A stretch of DNA of 64,000 bases, taken from the NCBI GenBank assembly GCA_937969415.1, contig CALBWK010000016.1, positions 35,150 to 99,149 on the forward strand. The letters are read 5' to 3'. This stretch comes from an uncultured Saprospiraceae bacterium. Lineage in GTDB: Bacteria > Bacteroidota > Bacteroidia > Chitinophagales > Saprospiraceae. Below the pieces are notes generated by a model. It was not told where the DNA came from. It saw nothing but the letters and a program-made list of their open reading frames with translations, and ran no database searches. Shown here one piece after another: positions 17,814-27,788 of this stretch. A program made the position numbers and the translations under genes. How positions within the stretch are numbered: the stretch's first letter is position 1; every line of letters begins with the position of its first letter.

Positions 17814-18683
17814 TTATTTTATGTCGAGAAATACACCTACAGAATAGGATGGAGCAGCTGCAATAATTTCTCCTCTTACAGCTGAAGCAAAGCCTGCAGA
17901 TATACCTATTGATTTTGTAACGTAATAATTTACCTCAAGACCTAGTGCTAGGAATTCTGAGTTGTTGGCAAAAATACTCGTGCTAGTCACAGAAGAACCA
18001 GTATCACCATTTTTAAATGATTCTATAGCTGTTAGTTTTCCCGTCAGCCATAATTTGTTGTTGGCTAAGCCTAGGCCATACTCTAGTCCATATCTAAACT
18101 CTTCTGAGAATCCCTGAGTCCTGTTGTTAATTCCAACATATCCTGAGAAATATGAGTCAGAATTTCCAAGCTTGAATCCAGAGCCAAAATCTACTTGAAC
18201 GATTTGATTAAACTCGCCATCTCCTGTCTGCAAGTTACCTTGCGTTCCTCCTCCTGCGATACCCGTAGGAACCCCTAAGACAACTGAGAGTGCGACTGGA
18301 ATCCTTGCCTCTTGATTAAAAGTATACTTAAGACCTACGTCGATGTCACCTAGACTATTTAGTGCTTCTCCTTGTACCAGAATATCATTTGTCGTCCCCG
18401 ACCTTATGTTGTTCATGAAATTTCTGCTAAACAATGCACCATTAAAAGTTGCAGTGAATTTATTGCTAAGACCAACCTCTGCATAGAGAGAAGTGTTGTA
18501 GATGCCAGTCGTAACATTTGGATCTAGAAGACCTATGTCGTTATAGTGTGTATCAAATACTGTCCACCACTCAGAAAGCTTGATATATGTTTTTCCTTTT
18601 CCTTTTGCCCAAGGCCCACCGGCTTGCAATGCGCCTTGTAGGACGAGTGCCAGTACTATTGATAATATTAGTTTGTGTTTCAT
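17814..18683 (-). CDS. Predicted outer-membrane beta-barrel protein
   Basis: 289 aa with signal peptide MKHKLILSIVLALVLQGALQ. The mature part is alternating amphipathic beta-strand sequence with Gly and aromatic residues (TYIKLSEWWTVFDTHYNDIG; SLGDIDVGLKYTFNQ) and ends in a hydrophobic strand (YSVGVFLDIK). It resembles small transporter-like or MetA-pathway-type outer-membrane proteins in general form; no specific substrate can be named. It begins 7 bp after an Ig-like lipoprotein gene on the same strand, suggesting an operon of two envelope proteins. Confidence 0.6.
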   Translation of the reverse strand: MKHKLILSIVLALVLQGALQAGGPWAKGKGKTYIKLSEWWTVFDTHYNDIGLLDPNVTTGIYNTSLYAEVGLSNKFTATFNGALFSRNFMNNIRSGTTNDILVQGEALNSLGDIDVGLKYTFNQEARIPVALSVVLGVPTGIAGGGTQGNLQTGDGEFNQIVQVDFGSGFKLGNSDSYFSGYVGINNRTQGFSEEFRYGLEYGLGLANNKLWLTGKLTAIESFKNGDTGSSVTSTSIFANNSEFLALGLEVNYYVTKSIGISAGFASAVRGEIIAAAPSYSVGVFLDIK

Positions 18684-18690
18684 TTTCGTT

Positions 18691-19365
18691 TTAGTTTAAC
18701 TCGGCTTCTCCCACTTTTACATTAAATGGCTTGCAGTAGTACACTATAAAGTTATAGTCATTGAGCCCTACACCTTCGATTTCGTAACTATGCGCTCCTC
18801 TAAATACAGTCACTTCACCAATCTCAAAAGCATTTGATATAGAGTTTCTATTGTTAGATAAGTATATGTAAAACCCAGGCAAAGCTGAGGTAGTTACATA
18901 ATCATCAGCTATGTCTAGAAATAGGCCTGTGTCTGTTTCTGATAGGGTAAATGTCCCTTCAAGATCATAGAATGTCGTTGTGACGATTGTTCCAGTTATT
19001 GATGCTGGCTCTTCTACTACTACCGTTTCTTCACCTACCGTTACTTCTATAGAATCTGTTATGGATCGGTCTGCAGTACTGACCGAGATGATAACTGTAC
19101 CTGCACTATGAGCTGTCGCTAATCCGCTTTGAGTAATTGAAATTACTGCTGGATCAGAACTTTCCCATATGACTTCTATAGATTCTTGTTGTCCTACATT
19201 ATTCAGGAATCTATTGTCAAATTGAAATTCTGTATCTATCCCCAAAGTGTCTATCGCATTGGTGATCGATATTTCTGGTTCTACAAAATCATCAATAAAA
19301 TCATCTTCAATACAGCCAGTAAAGAGAGCAAATAGAAGTGTGCTAAAAAGAATAAAATTTTTCAT
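18691..19365 (-). CDS. Lipoprotein with bacterial Ig-like (Big_2) domain
   Basis: 224 aa from ATG 19365 (MKNFILFSTLLFALFTGC), whose lipobox LFTGC supports this start over an ATG 36 bp upstream. Residues about 45-120 look like a Big_2 domain (IEVIWESSDPAVISITQSGL, then ATAHSAGTVIISVSTADRS). The C-terminal half (GTIVTTTFYDLEGTFTLSET) is a beta-rich domain I do not recognise. Probably anchored in the envelope; the adjacent barrel protein may be its partner. Confidence 0.65.
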   Translation of the reverse strand: MKNFILFSTLLFALFTGCIEDDFIDDFVEPEISITNAIDTLGIDTEFQFDNRFLNNVGQQESIEVIWESSDPAVISITQSGLATAHSAGTVIISVSTADRSITDSIEVTVGEETVVVEEPASITGTIVTTTFYDLEGTFTLSETDTGLFLDIADDYVTTSALPGFYIYLSNNRNSISNAFEIGEVTVFRGAHSYEIEGVGLNDYNFIVYYCKPFNVKVGEAELN

Positions 19366-19507
19366 GTTTATAAAGTTTATAAAAAATACAGCACCCTTCA
19401 TGCGCTGTATTTTTTTCTAGAATTATATATGTAAGACAACAATCGTATGTGATAAAAGTTGACTGCTTTGCGGGGGATTATTAATCTACAATAGTGTAGG
19501 GAGAGTA

Positions 19508-20056
19508 TTAAGCTGTTGCTCCTTCTAATTTAGGTGCAGCTGGGAAGTCAATTTCAAAATCAATTAGATTATGAACTAGATTGCTTATCGTTTTTTCTCC
19601 TATGGCCATTGCTACATCAATTAGATTGGCTTCATTAAATCCTGCTGCTAAGAATGCGTCTCTTTGTTGTTCGTTTACTTTTCCTTTGCTAGAGACGGTA
19701 TCAAGTGTGAATTTTGCTAAGGCATTTAATCTATTGTCAAACGGCGCTTCGCCTTGTCTAACTTTAAGGATTTCGTCAGAAGAGAACCCATTAAGTCCTG
19801 CAATAACAGTGTGTGCAGACTGGCAGTAATAGCAGCCATTGTATTCACTTACGACAAGATTAACAACTTCTTTTTCTTTTTTAGAAAGTGTGCTTTTTCT
19901 ATTTGAAAATTCAAGATAGTCACCTAGTGCATTTTCGCTCTTTGCATAGTAAGCGTATAGATTAGGTACAAAACCTAAACCCTTTTCTAGTTGATCAAAT
20001 ATCTTTTGATTTTTTTCTGAAACTTCTGCTTTTGTAGGAATTTTAAACTTAGACAT
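19508..20056 (-). CDS. AhpD-like carboxymuconolactone decarboxylase family protein
   Basis: 182 aa from ATG 20056 (MSKFKIPTKAEVSEKNQKIF); an upstream ATG at 20089 adds eleven residues absent from relatives. The AhpD-like redox motif is visible as NGCYYCQSAHTVIAGL (CxxC followed by SxxH), after EKEVVNLVVSEY. Members act as alkylhydroperoxidase-type thiol reductants or are uncharacterised. The gene directly follows an AraC-type regulator on the same strand (about 150 bp), which may control it. Confidence 0.85.
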   Translation of the reverse strand: MSKFKIPTKAEVSEKNQKIFDQLEKGLGFVPNLYAYYAKSENALGDYLEFSNRKSTLSKKEKEVVNLVVSEYNGCYYCQSAHTVIAGLNGFSSDEILKVRQGEAPFDNRLNALAKFTLDTVSSKGKVNEQQRDAFLAAGFNEANLIDVAMAIGEKTISNLVHNLIDFEIDFPAAPKLEGATA

Positions 20057-20206
20057 CTTTATATTTTTTTTCGTTGATAAACTATTCACGATACAAAGGT
20101 GCAGTATAAAGTGTCTCGCATATTCATCTAGATTTCCCTAGAGATATTCAATAGTTCCCTTGCCTATTATCAATAGGGCATAGGGAGTTGGCAATTCTTC
20201 CTTTAG

Positions 20207-21031
20207 CTAGATTGAGGCTCTAAAATCAGAGGGAGATGTGCCCTCGTTTTTCTTGAAGAACCTACTGAAAGATTGGATATCCTGGAACCCTATATCATAA
20301 CCAATTTCAGAAATAGGTATTTCTGTGTAGCGTAGTTTTCTTCGAGCTTCGAGCATTATCCGGTTTTGTATCACTTTGAGTGGTGACTTAGAGTTGGACT
20401 TGCCAAAGAGATTGGATAAGGTCTTTGGAGATTTATTGAGCATCTGCGCATACTCAGATACAGTGTGAGCGGTTTTGAAGTGTTGTTCTACCAGAAAGTT
20501 GAATTCTCTAATTAAGTCCGTCTCTTGAACTGGCATCGTGTCTAGATTCTCTGAGGACTTATAGATTCTTGTACATAAGATTAGAAGTCTCTTAAGTAGC
20601 ATTTGTAGCATTTCTTGTTGTAGATCATCACGAGACTCCATTTCTAATTGGACCATCTGTGTTAGGCTGCATATACTCTTAAGATCTTGTTCGTTAGGCT
20701 TCAATATTGGGAGGCTTTTTGACCCAAAAAATAGGATCCCCTTGCAACCTACTTCACTATCTTGATTGAGAATACAATAGAATGGGGAGTTGAACCTTAG
20801 GATTTTTGTCTTCCCAAGTTTATTCAATTCTACTTTGTGTAGGCTAGTAAGGCAGAGAATCTCATCCTTGTTGAAAGTACTCGGAACACTGTCAATAGTA
20901 AGTTTATTACCATCTTCTTGAAACCAGACAACAGATAGTTGGCCATCAATAGGCTTATCAAGGCCACTTGTATTCTTCATGTCAGCCTCCAAAATCTCAA
21001 AATACTCATCGGTACTTCCTACGTATTTCAT
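20207..21031 (-). CDS. AraC family transcriptional regulator
   Basis: 274 aa. The C-terminal ~100 residues carry the two helix-turn-helix motifs of AraC/XylS proteins: VSEYAQMLNKSPKTLSNLFG, and PISEIGYDIGFQDIQSFSRF followed by FKKNEGTSPSDFRAS. The N-terminal ~150 residues look like a divergent cupin-type sensing domain. The neighbour downstream on the same strand is the AhpD-like gene, a plausible target. Confidence 0.88.
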   Translation of the reverse strand: MKYVGSTDEYFEILEADMKNTSGLDKPIDGQLSVVWFQEDGNKLTIDSVPSTFNKDEILCLTSLHKVELNKLGKTKILRFNSPFYCILNQDSEVGCKGILFFGSKSLPILKPNEQDLKSICSLTQMVQLEMESRDDLQQEMLQMLLKRLLILCTRIYKSSENLDTMPVQETDLIREFNFLVEQHFKTAHTVSEYAQMLNKSPKTLSNLFGKSNSKSPLKVIQNRIMLEARRKLRYTEIPISEIGYDIGFQDIQSFSRFFKKNEGTSPSDFRASI

Positions 21032-21262
21032 ATATCTATCAGTATCTACTATATTCTTAAGTGGCCTTAAATATATGGGGTTGTAGGATAATTTGGATTC
21101 AGTTAAATGTCTCGGTAGCGTCTGTTGATGACTCTTTAAGACTTTGATATTACTTCAATTTGGTATTCGAAGGCGTTATTTATCCAATAGTGTCCATTAT
21201 TACAATAGGATATATATTTATTTTTAGACTATAATGATATTCCAACTTAATACATTAGAGGC

Positions 21263-21820
21263 TTGAAGCATTCAGATCCCTATATTAATGCACTTTTGAC
21301 CAACGATCAACGCGGTGTAAAGGAGATTTACGATACTTATCTACCTAGGTTGGAAGCCATTTTGGGCAAAATGGGTTGCTCGAAAGATGAAGCGTGGGAG
21401 GTCTTCCAGGAAAGTCTCATAGTCATACTCAATAAGGCACAAAAGCCTGATTTTCAGCTAAGTAGCTCGTTTTACACCTTCCTCGTCAGCATCGCTAAGT
21501 TCAAATGGTTTAATGAATCGAAAAAAAAGCATAAGAAAAACGTAACCATTGATGCGATAGGCACATTAAGTGATACAGACGACATAATGGAGTCATTATT
21601 GAAATTGGAACGATTTCAGTTGTACCAACAGAAGCTGAAGGAGCTAGATCCAATATGTCAGAAGCTATTCGAGCTATTCTTTGATAAGGTTTCACTAAGA
21701 GATATAGCAGTAGAACTGGGGCTAAATACTGAAAATGCTGCAAAGCAGAAGAAGTACAAATGCCAGAAAAAATTGATAGAAAAAATTAAAAAGGACGTTA
21801 TTTTCAAACAGTTGTTATGA
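21263..21820 (+). CDS. ECF-type RNA polymerase sigma factor
   Basis: 185 aa starting at TTG 21263. Region 2 runs from about residue 10 to 80 (RGVKEIYDTYLPRLEAILGK; DEAWEVFQESLIVIL; FYTFLVSIAKFKWFNESKKK) and region 4 from about 115 to 170 with the HTH KVSLRDIAVELGLNTENAAK. This is the ECF pattern with no region 3. Its stop overlaps the ATG of the next gene by 4 bp (ATGA), so it is coupled to a membrane protein with anti-sigma topology, followed by a CHAT protease gene. Likely autoregulated, as ECF operons usually are (inference). Confidence 0.9.
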   Translation: MKHSDPYINALLTNDQRGVKEIYDTYLPRLEAILGKMGCSKDEAWEVFQESLIVILNKAQKPDFQLSSSFYTFLVSIAKFKWFNESKKKHKKNVTIDAIGTLSDTDDIMESLLKLERFQLYQQKLKELDPICQKLFELFFDKVSLRDIAVELGLNTENAAKQKKYKCQKKLIEKIKKDVIFKQLL

Positions 21821-22596
21821 ACCTCAACGAGAATAATAAATACGAAATTCTAGATAATTACCTCTCAGGAGGTATGTCGGCAGAGGATTTAGACAAATTC
21901 AGAGCTTTCCTGCAAAGTGATGCTGATCTGGCAATGGATCACCAAATAGTAGCTGAAATGAAAGAAGCTAAGGAGTTCGCACCGCTCGAATCGGACCTTA
22001 GAGCTACGCTAGCCTCAATAAAAAGTGATACTTCTGCGACAATCGAAACTTCTCCTCAACTTACTGCAACGCATAATCCTACTTCTAAGACTTCAAGCAC
22101 AAGATTCTTATATACAGCCATAGCTATGGCAGCTTCATTGCTACTATTAGTCGGTGTTTTTCTGCCCAATATGCTGGAGACAGGCGGTTCCTATGATCAA
22201 TATGCGATGATAGAACCACTTGATTTGACAACAAAGGGTGCTGCCGTAAATGATCTGACACTAACTAAGAACTTACAGGAGGCTTATAATGCACAGGATT
22301 ACAACCAAGCCCTTCCTCAAATAGAAGCCTACTTGGCGGTAGCTCCTAAGGATATGGACGTGTTACTAGCTAAAGGCATAACATTAATGGAGCTTAACAA
22401 ATTCGAAGAAGCACACGCAGCATTTGACTATATCAAGTCTCTCAATCCAAGAGTGAAGAAATACCAATGGTTTGATGCACAATGTTTCCTTAAGCAGGAT
22501 AAGATTGCAGAAGCTAAGTCTCTACTTAAGGATCTTGTCGCTACTAAAGCTTATAATCACAAGCAAGCTCAGGAGTTATTGGCTACATTTGAGTAA
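21817..22596 (+). CDS. Single-pass membrane TPR protein, putative anti-sigma factor
   Basis: 259 aa. The N-terminal ~90 residues (YEILDNYLSGGMSAEDLDKF) resemble the cytoplasmic part of Bacteroidota anti-sigma proteins. One TM segment follows at about 94-114 (FLYTAIAMAASLLLLVGVFL), then a periplasmic region with TPR-like repeats (LQEAYNAQDYNQALPQIEAY; MELNKFEEAHAAFDYIKSLN). The start overlaps the sigma factor stop by 4 bp. Topology and context suggest it holds the sigma factor at the membrane until sensing a signal through its TPRs; this is inferred. Confidence 0.7.
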   Translation: MNLNENNKYEILDNYLSGGMSAEDLDKFRAFLQSDADLAMDHQIVAEMKEAKEFAPLESDLRATLASIKSDTSATIETSPQLTATHNPTSKTSSTRFLYTAIAMAASLLLLVGVFLPNMLETGGSYDQYAMIEPLDLTTKGAAVNDLTLTKNLQEAYNAQDYNQALPQIEAYLAVAPKDMDVLLAKGITLMELNKFEEAHAAFDYIKSLNPRVKKYQWFDAQCFLKQDKIAEAKSLLKDLVATKAYNHKQAQELLATFE

Positions 22597-22611
22597 GCCA
22601 AACTTGTCTTC

Positions 22612-25407
22612 TTGAGATTTGCCCTACTGATAGCACTTTGTTTATTTTCTGAATTTCTCTCAGCACAGGAATCAGCTAGGGAGACCGTAGAGCAAGGGCT
22701 ACTTCAGTACGAGTCGCTAGATCGAAATCCTCAACTGGTCCTACTCGAAGGTCTGCTCGAAAAGAGTACTAAGACCTTGACGTTCTCAGATACAACCCTC
22801 GCCAAGGTTTATAATGCTCTAGGTCAATGGCACCTTGATGGAAGGGATTATGCTGAAGCACTCGAATATTACGATGAGGCAGAAGCGATTCTTACTCAAG
22901 CTGATAAGCCTGCTCTTCTAGCACATGCATTGACTAATAAGTCCGATTGTCTTTTTCAACTTATCAGATTAAAGGAAGCAGAGAAGGCCATAAATAAGTC
23001 TATAGAGATCAATAAAGGCTTAGATAACGGCAAAGACTATAAAAACTACATACTTCTATCTAAGATATTTTATAGCCAAGGCAATTATAATCTACAAGTT
23101 AACTATGCTACTTATGCACTCAATCTTGCTGATACACCTCAGGAAAAATGTGAAGCTCATTATGAGATATTCAGAGGTAACATATGGTTAGATAATAAAG
23201 CTGCTTGTGACGAAAGTATCGATAAGCAATTGCAATTATCCAAAGCCTATGGTCTAGCTTACCATAGGGGAGCGGCTTACTTTTGTTTGGCTTGGCAGAA
23301 GGCAGAGGAGGCTAGATCTTCTAAGAAATTATACAATACTAAATTAAGAGCGCTCAGAAGTGACAAGTCACTGACTGCTGGTCAGGTGGACGAGCAGAAA
23401 ACTAGACTGAATCGGAATCGTAACGATGAGCAGATTTCTTCAGAGGCGATCAAATATTACGATAAGGCTATTTCATTTTTTCTTAAAAGTGATCACGAAA
23501 AGCGACACGATAGAATCTCTTTTTGTTACTCAGGGATGGGTAATCAATATGAAAAGATACACCTTCCAGATTATTCTATTCAGTATGCCAAGCTGGCCGT
23601 TTCGGAAAGTAATAAGTTCTATGGTGCAGATTATAAACCCGGCACAGCCATCCACTATCACAATCTAGCCGTCAAGTATATTAGAAATAAAGACCTAGAG
23701 TCAGGAATACGCCAACTGCAGAATGCCATTAAGTGTAAGCTAGATAACCCAGAGTTTTCTGACGTAAGACAAGTTGTCCCTAAAGAGGATTTTTATGGCG
23801 TCTCTTTGAAATGGGATCTTTTGCAATCTATCAAGGACAAGGCGTTATGCTATGCACATCTCTACCTTAAACATAAGAATGTAGAAGATGCCGTCAACGC
23901 TGAGAAGCATATGAGCAATGCCCTAGAGCTTATAGATGTGATGCGGGCGGAATTATCTACTGACGATGCAAAGGTTTTCTGGAGACGCAAGACACGATCC
24001 TATTACAATGATATCATAGAAATAAGCAACTGGCTAGGAGATAACGAAAAAGTCCATAAGTATATGGAGAAGAGCCGATCCTTACTGTTACTAGATGAGC
24101 TAAATCATCAGGATGCTTTAGAGCTAATTCCTGCTGAGCTAGCAGAGAGAGAGAGCCAGTTAAGAAAGACCTTTTCATCTAATACAGAGAAAAAAGATCA
24201 CTCTTCTTATAATGATTATACTAGTTTTCTAGATTCTCTAAAGGAAGCTTACCCTCACTATTACGAGTATAAGTTTCAGGTCGAGACACCAAGTATTAAA
24301 GATGTACAGAAGAATCTTGTTTCTGACTCTTCCCAGATTGTTCAGTATCATTTGACACGGGATTCACTATTTATTCATAGCATCACTAAGCAAGGGACAG
24401 AGCTATTTCATACACGTAGACCAAGAAAACTCAGAAGTCAGATCAAAAGAATGAATCTGCTTTTGGGGAATAAAGATAGCCTAGAGTACAAGGACAGCTA
24501 CAACGAGTTTTTAGAATTATCCTCTAATCTCTATGGCGTCTTACTAGATAGTCTCAGTCACACTGCCAAGCAATTAATCATCCTTGGTGATGGTCCTCTT
24601 AACAATCTTTCCTTTGAGGCGCTTGTAAAAGGCCGTAAACAGAATGGTGAACCTACCTATCTTATAGAAGATCACATCATTTCTATTGCACCATCTCTTT
24701 CTGTCCTTATGAAGCTTAAGGATAAAAAAGACTTTAATAATTTGCTCCTAGTCAGTCCCGAGAGTTTTAAAGATATGAACTTGTCCACAATGGTTCAAAG
24801 TGCAGAAGAAATCGAAATGCTGTCTACAATATCAGACACCAAAACTCTTCGAGCTGAGGAGGCTACCTTCGGAAACTTTGTAGGCGCTAGCTCAGACTTT
24901 GACGTTATCCATTTCTCTTCTCATAGTGGACTTGATTCGCTTAATAATCCTTGGATAGCATTCAATGATGCAAAGGTGCCCCTCAAAGAGATATATAAAT
25001 TAAATCTTGATGCCAGTCTAGTGACACTTAGTTCTTGTAAGAGTTCTGATGGAGAGAGCTTTGCCGGTGAGGGTCTCAATAGCTTAGCGAGGGCTTTTCT
25101 CTTTGTCGATGCCTCAGCAGTTATAGGATCCAACTGGGATCTCAATGAGTCTGCAGGATTAGAAGTCCTAGGTGATTTCTATAAAGGACTTAAGGGTGGA
25201 ATGAGCAAGCCCGAAGCACTGAGGAATGCCAAGTTAAAATATATGCAAGCCAACCCCTATAAATCCCCTTATTATTGGGCACCACTCATTGTTATAGGAA
25301 ATCCCGGGGCGCTAGAATCTGCTAACCAGCAGAGCCATTTTGGACTTATCTTATTGTTTGTAGGAGGATTCTTGATAATAGGCTTGTTGATCAAGAAATT
25401 TCTGTAG
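22612..25407 (+). CDS. TPR-CHAT domain protein (caspase-like protease) with C-terminal TM anchor
   Basis: 931 aa. TTG 22612 is chosen because it yields a signal peptide, MRFALLIALCLFSEFLSAQ. Residues about 40-480 hold many TPR repeats (VYNALGQWHLDGRDYAEALE; LLSKIFYSQGNYNLQVNYA). The CHAT domain spans about 590-900; the catalytic dyad is visible as H771 in DVIHFSSHSG and C809 in LVTLSSCKSSDG, with typical GEGLNSLARAFL and SPYYWAPLIVIGNPG. A final TM helix (FGLILLFVGGFLIIGLLI) anchors it. CHAT proteins are clan CD (caspase/separase-type) peptidases. The upstream sigma/anti-sigma genes, 16 bp away, imply co-expression. Substrate unknown. Confidence 0.88.
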   Translation: MRFALLIALCLFSEFLSAQESARETVEQGLLQYESLDRNPQLVLLEGLLEKSTKTLTFSDTTLAKVYNALGQWHLDGRDYAEALEYYDEAEAILTQADKPALLAHALTNKSDCLFQLIRLKEAEKAINKSIEINKGLDNGKDYKNYILLSKIFYSQGNYNLQVNYATYALNLADTPQEKCEAHYEIFRGNIWLDNKAACDESIDKQLQLSKAYGLAYHRGAAYFCLAWQKAEEARSSKKLYNTKLRALRSDKSLTAGQVDEQKTRLNRNRNDEQISSEAIKYYDKAISFFLKSDHEKRHDRISFCYSGMGNQYEKIHLPDYSIQYAKLAVSESNKFYGADYKPGTAIHYHNLAVKYIRNKDLESGIRQLQNAIKCKLDNPEFSDVRQVVPKEDFYGVSLKWDLLQSIKDKALCYAHLYLKHKNVEDAVNAEKHMSNALELIDVMRAELSTDDAKVFWRRKTRSYYNDIIEISNWLGDNEKVHKYMEKSRSLLLLDELNHQDALELIPAELAERESQLRKTFSSNTEKKDHSSYNDYTSFLDSLKEAYPHYYEYKFQVETPSIKDVQKNLVSDSSQIVQYHLTRDSLFIHSITKQGTELFHTRRPRKLRSQIKRMNLLLGNKDSLEYKDSYNEFLELSSNLYGVLLDSLSHTAKQLIILGDGPLNNLSFEALVKGRKQNGEPTYLIEDHIISIAPSLSVLMKLKDKKDFNNLLLVSPESFKDMNLSTMVQSAEEIEMLSTISDTKTLRAEEATFGNFVGASSDFDVIHFSSHSGLDSLNNPWIAFNDAKVPLKEIYKLNLDASLVTLSSCKSSDGESFAGEGLNSLARAFLFVDASAVIGSNWDLNESAGLEVLGDFYKGLKGGMSKPEALRNAKLKYMQANPYKSPYYWAPLIVIGNPGALESANQQSHFGLILLFVGGFLIIGLLIKKFL

Positions 25408-25421
25408 GCCTAGACTAGATG

Positions 25422-27698
25422 TTATTCTTCATCAAGGATTTGTAGTCGAGCATAATCCAACATTATGCGCTTATCTGGTGATTCCTTCAGAGCATCAAAA
25501 CTAATAGTAGCGACACTGCGCTCATCGATACTCTTGACCAAGCCCTCTCCAAATTTCATATGTAAGATGCGCTGACCGACTTTGATATCTGATTTATTGC
25601 TGGGTTTAAAATCCTTGGGATCTACCGCCAATTTCTTCAACTTACTCGGTGTCATCTTTTTGAAGTTGCCCAGAATCTTAGGCTCAGCAAATGACTTCCT
25701 TCCACTTGTAATTGTCGCTTCTATATTGTCATCATTAATTTCTTCTAAGAATCGACTCGGATCATTGAAGCGCATATTGCCATACTGATACCGACTATTG
25801 GCGTAGGTGAGTGTCAGTATTTCTTCGGCTCGTGTGATGGCTACGTAAAAGAGTCGGCGCTCCTCATCCAACTGGTCTGGAGAGGAAAGAGACATATACG
25901 ATGGGAATAGATTTTCTTCGCAACCCACCACAAAGACAGACTTGTATTCTAGTCCTTTGGCAGAGTGCACAGAAAGTAAAGTGACCGTATCTGGATTTTC
26001 TTCATCCTGATCAGCATCTGTCATCAGAGATATCGTCTGTAGAAAATTAGCTAAGGTTCTTTCTTGATTGTCTATATCTTCTCCATCATCAAGTACATCA
26101 TCTTCAGTAAATTGCTGGATGCCATCAAGTAATGCATTGATGTTGTCCATCCTGTTATCAGCTTCTATAGAGTTTTCGGCTTTGAGTAATTCTGTAATGC
26201 CTGAGCGCTTGACGATGTAGACAGCCGCTTTGTAAGCATCTTCCTTTGCCGCTTTGTCTTGGCAAGCACGGATGATAGAGACGAAGTCAACAAGCTTTTT
26301 CTTAGCCGCACTGCTGAATTCTATTTGAGATAGGCATTGCCAGATCGATAATTCATTAGCATCGGCAACTTCAGTTATCTTATTGACAGTAGTCTGTCCG
26401 ATACCTCTCTTTGGGTAATTAATTATTCTCTTAAGGGCTTCATCGTCCTTAGAGTTGACAGCCATCCTTAGATAGGCGATGACATCTTTGACCTCCTTCC
26501 TCTGGTAGAAAGAAAGCCCGCCATAGATTCTATAAGGAATATTGTATCGACGCAGATGCTCCTCAAATACTCTTGATTGGGCATTGGTCCTGTAGAGTAT
26601 GGCGATCTGACTATTGCTGAGGCTGTATCGATTCTTTTGTTCTATGATGAGGTCAGCAACGCGTTTGCCTTCCTCATTATCTGTCATCGTCTTGATAAGT
26701 TTGATCTTGTTGCCATCTTCTCGTGAGGTCCATATTTTCTTCTGGATCTGTCGCTTATTGTAGCTGATGACTTCATTGGCTGCTTGGACGATATGACTTG
26801 TAGATCGATAATTTTGCTCTAACTTGAAAGTCTGTAGAGTAGGGAAGTCGTGTTCGAATTGTAAAATATTCTCGATTGTCGCTCCTCTAAATGAGTAGAT
26901 GCTCTGTGCATCGTCACCTACTATGCATAAGTTTCTTGGACTGTCCTGATATATAGTGAAGAGCTTCAGTATTTCGTACTGCAAGAAATTGGTATCCTGA
27001 AACTCATCTACAAGGAGATACTTAAACTGTCGCTGGTATCTATCCCTTACACCTTCAGGATTGGTGTAGAGTAACTTGAAGGTCTGGAGCAGTAGATCAT
27101 CAAAGTCCATTGCCCCTGCTCGCTTACATTTCTGCACATACATCTCGTAGATCTTATAGAGCATCGGCCTCCGATTCATCTTATCGTGCTCTAGAAATTC
27201 CTCATTGGCCGCATACATTTTCGGTGTTATAAGGTTGCTCTTGGAACTGGAAATGCGGGAGAGGACAGCACCTACATTGTATTCTTTTACATTGAGATTA
27301 AGTGACTTTAGTACACCTTTGATCAGACTCTTAGAGTCAGCCGTGTCGTATATGCTGAAGTCGTTGGGGTAGCCAATCTTGTGTGCTTCTCTTCTGAGTA
27401 TACGAGCAAAGATCGAGTGAAATGTTCCTGCCCACACTTTATAGGCATCACTTCCTGCGACCTTTTCTATTCGCTCCTTCATTTCCCTAGCGGCCTTATT
27501 GGTAAAAGTTAGGGCTAGAATCTGATAGGGGGGCACACCCGACTTGAGGAGATGGGCTATCCTGAAGGTCAACACCCGCGTCTTGCCTGACCCCGGACCT
27601 GCTATAACCATCACTGGCCCATCGAGAGTCGTAACAGCCTGTCTTTGGATATCATTTAGTCCATCGAGATAGTTGGTGCTCAGTTCCATTTCCTGCAT
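25422..27698 (-). CDS. UvrD/PcrA-type superfamily 1 DNA helicase
   Basis: 758 aa. A 3'-5' ATP-dependent helicase for nucleotide excision repair, mismatch repair or removal of RNA polymerase. Motif I is VIAGPGSGKTRVLTFRIAHL, motif Ia TFTNKAAREMKERI, motif II LLVDEFQDTNFLQYEIL, motif III IVGDDAQSIYSFRGA, motif IV LEQNYRST, motif V TLLSVHSAKGLEYKSVFVVG and motif VI EERRLFYVAITRAEE. The C-terminal RILHMKFGEGLVKSIDER stretch is the Tudor-like fold of PcrA. Order and length fit PcrA/UvrD. It ends 14 bp from the convergent CHAT gene. Confidence 0.95.
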   Translation of the reverse strand: MQEMELSTNYLDGLNDIQRQAVTTLDGPVMVIAGPGSGKTRVLTFRIAHLLKSGVPPYQILALTFTNKAAREMKERIEKVAGSDAYKVWAGTFHSIFARILRREAHKIGYPNDFSIYDTADSKSLIKGVLKSLNLNVKEYNVGAVLSRISSSKSNLITPKMYAANEEFLEHDKMNRRPMLYKIYEMYVQKCKRAGAMDFDDLLLQTFKLLYTNPEGVRDRYQRQFKYLLVDEFQDTNFLQYEILKLFTIYQDSPRNLCIVGDDAQSIYSFRGATIENILQFEHDFPTLQTFKLEQNYRSTSHIVQAANEVISYNKRQIQKKIWTSREDGNKIKLIKTMTDNEEGKRVADLIIEQKNRYSLSNSQIAILYRTNAQSRVFEEHLRRYNIPYRIYGGLSFYQRKEVKDVIAYLRMAVNSKDDEALKRIINYPKRGIGQTTVNKITEVADANELSIWQCLSQIEFSSAAKKKLVDFVSIIRACQDKAAKEDAYKAAVYIVKRSGITELLKAENSIEADNRMDNINALLDGIQQFTEDDVLDDGEDIDNQERTLANFLQTISLMTDADQDEENPDTVTLLSVHSAKGLEYKSVFVVGCEENLFPSYMSLSSPDQLDEERRLFYVAITRAEEILTLTYANSRYQYGNMRFNDPSRFLEEINDDNIEATITSGRKSFAEPKILGNFKKMTPSKLKKLAVDPKDFKPSNKSDIKVGQRILHMKFGEGLVKSIDERSVATISFDALKESPDKRIMLDYARLQILDEE

Positions 27699-27788
27699 AG
27701 AGCGAAGGTCTAGTTTTTTTAATAAAATCGTGGTGATTCTGTATGGATTATAAGTTTAATATGTTATTTCTAGCTATCATTGGATTAT

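Noticed and set aside
21263-25407. CHAT module as an anti-phage defence system (TPR-CHAT with gasdermin or Cas7-11)
   Set aside because: No gasdermin, Cas or CRISPR elements are nearby; the sigma/anti-sigma neighbours and the signal peptide point to envelope signalling.
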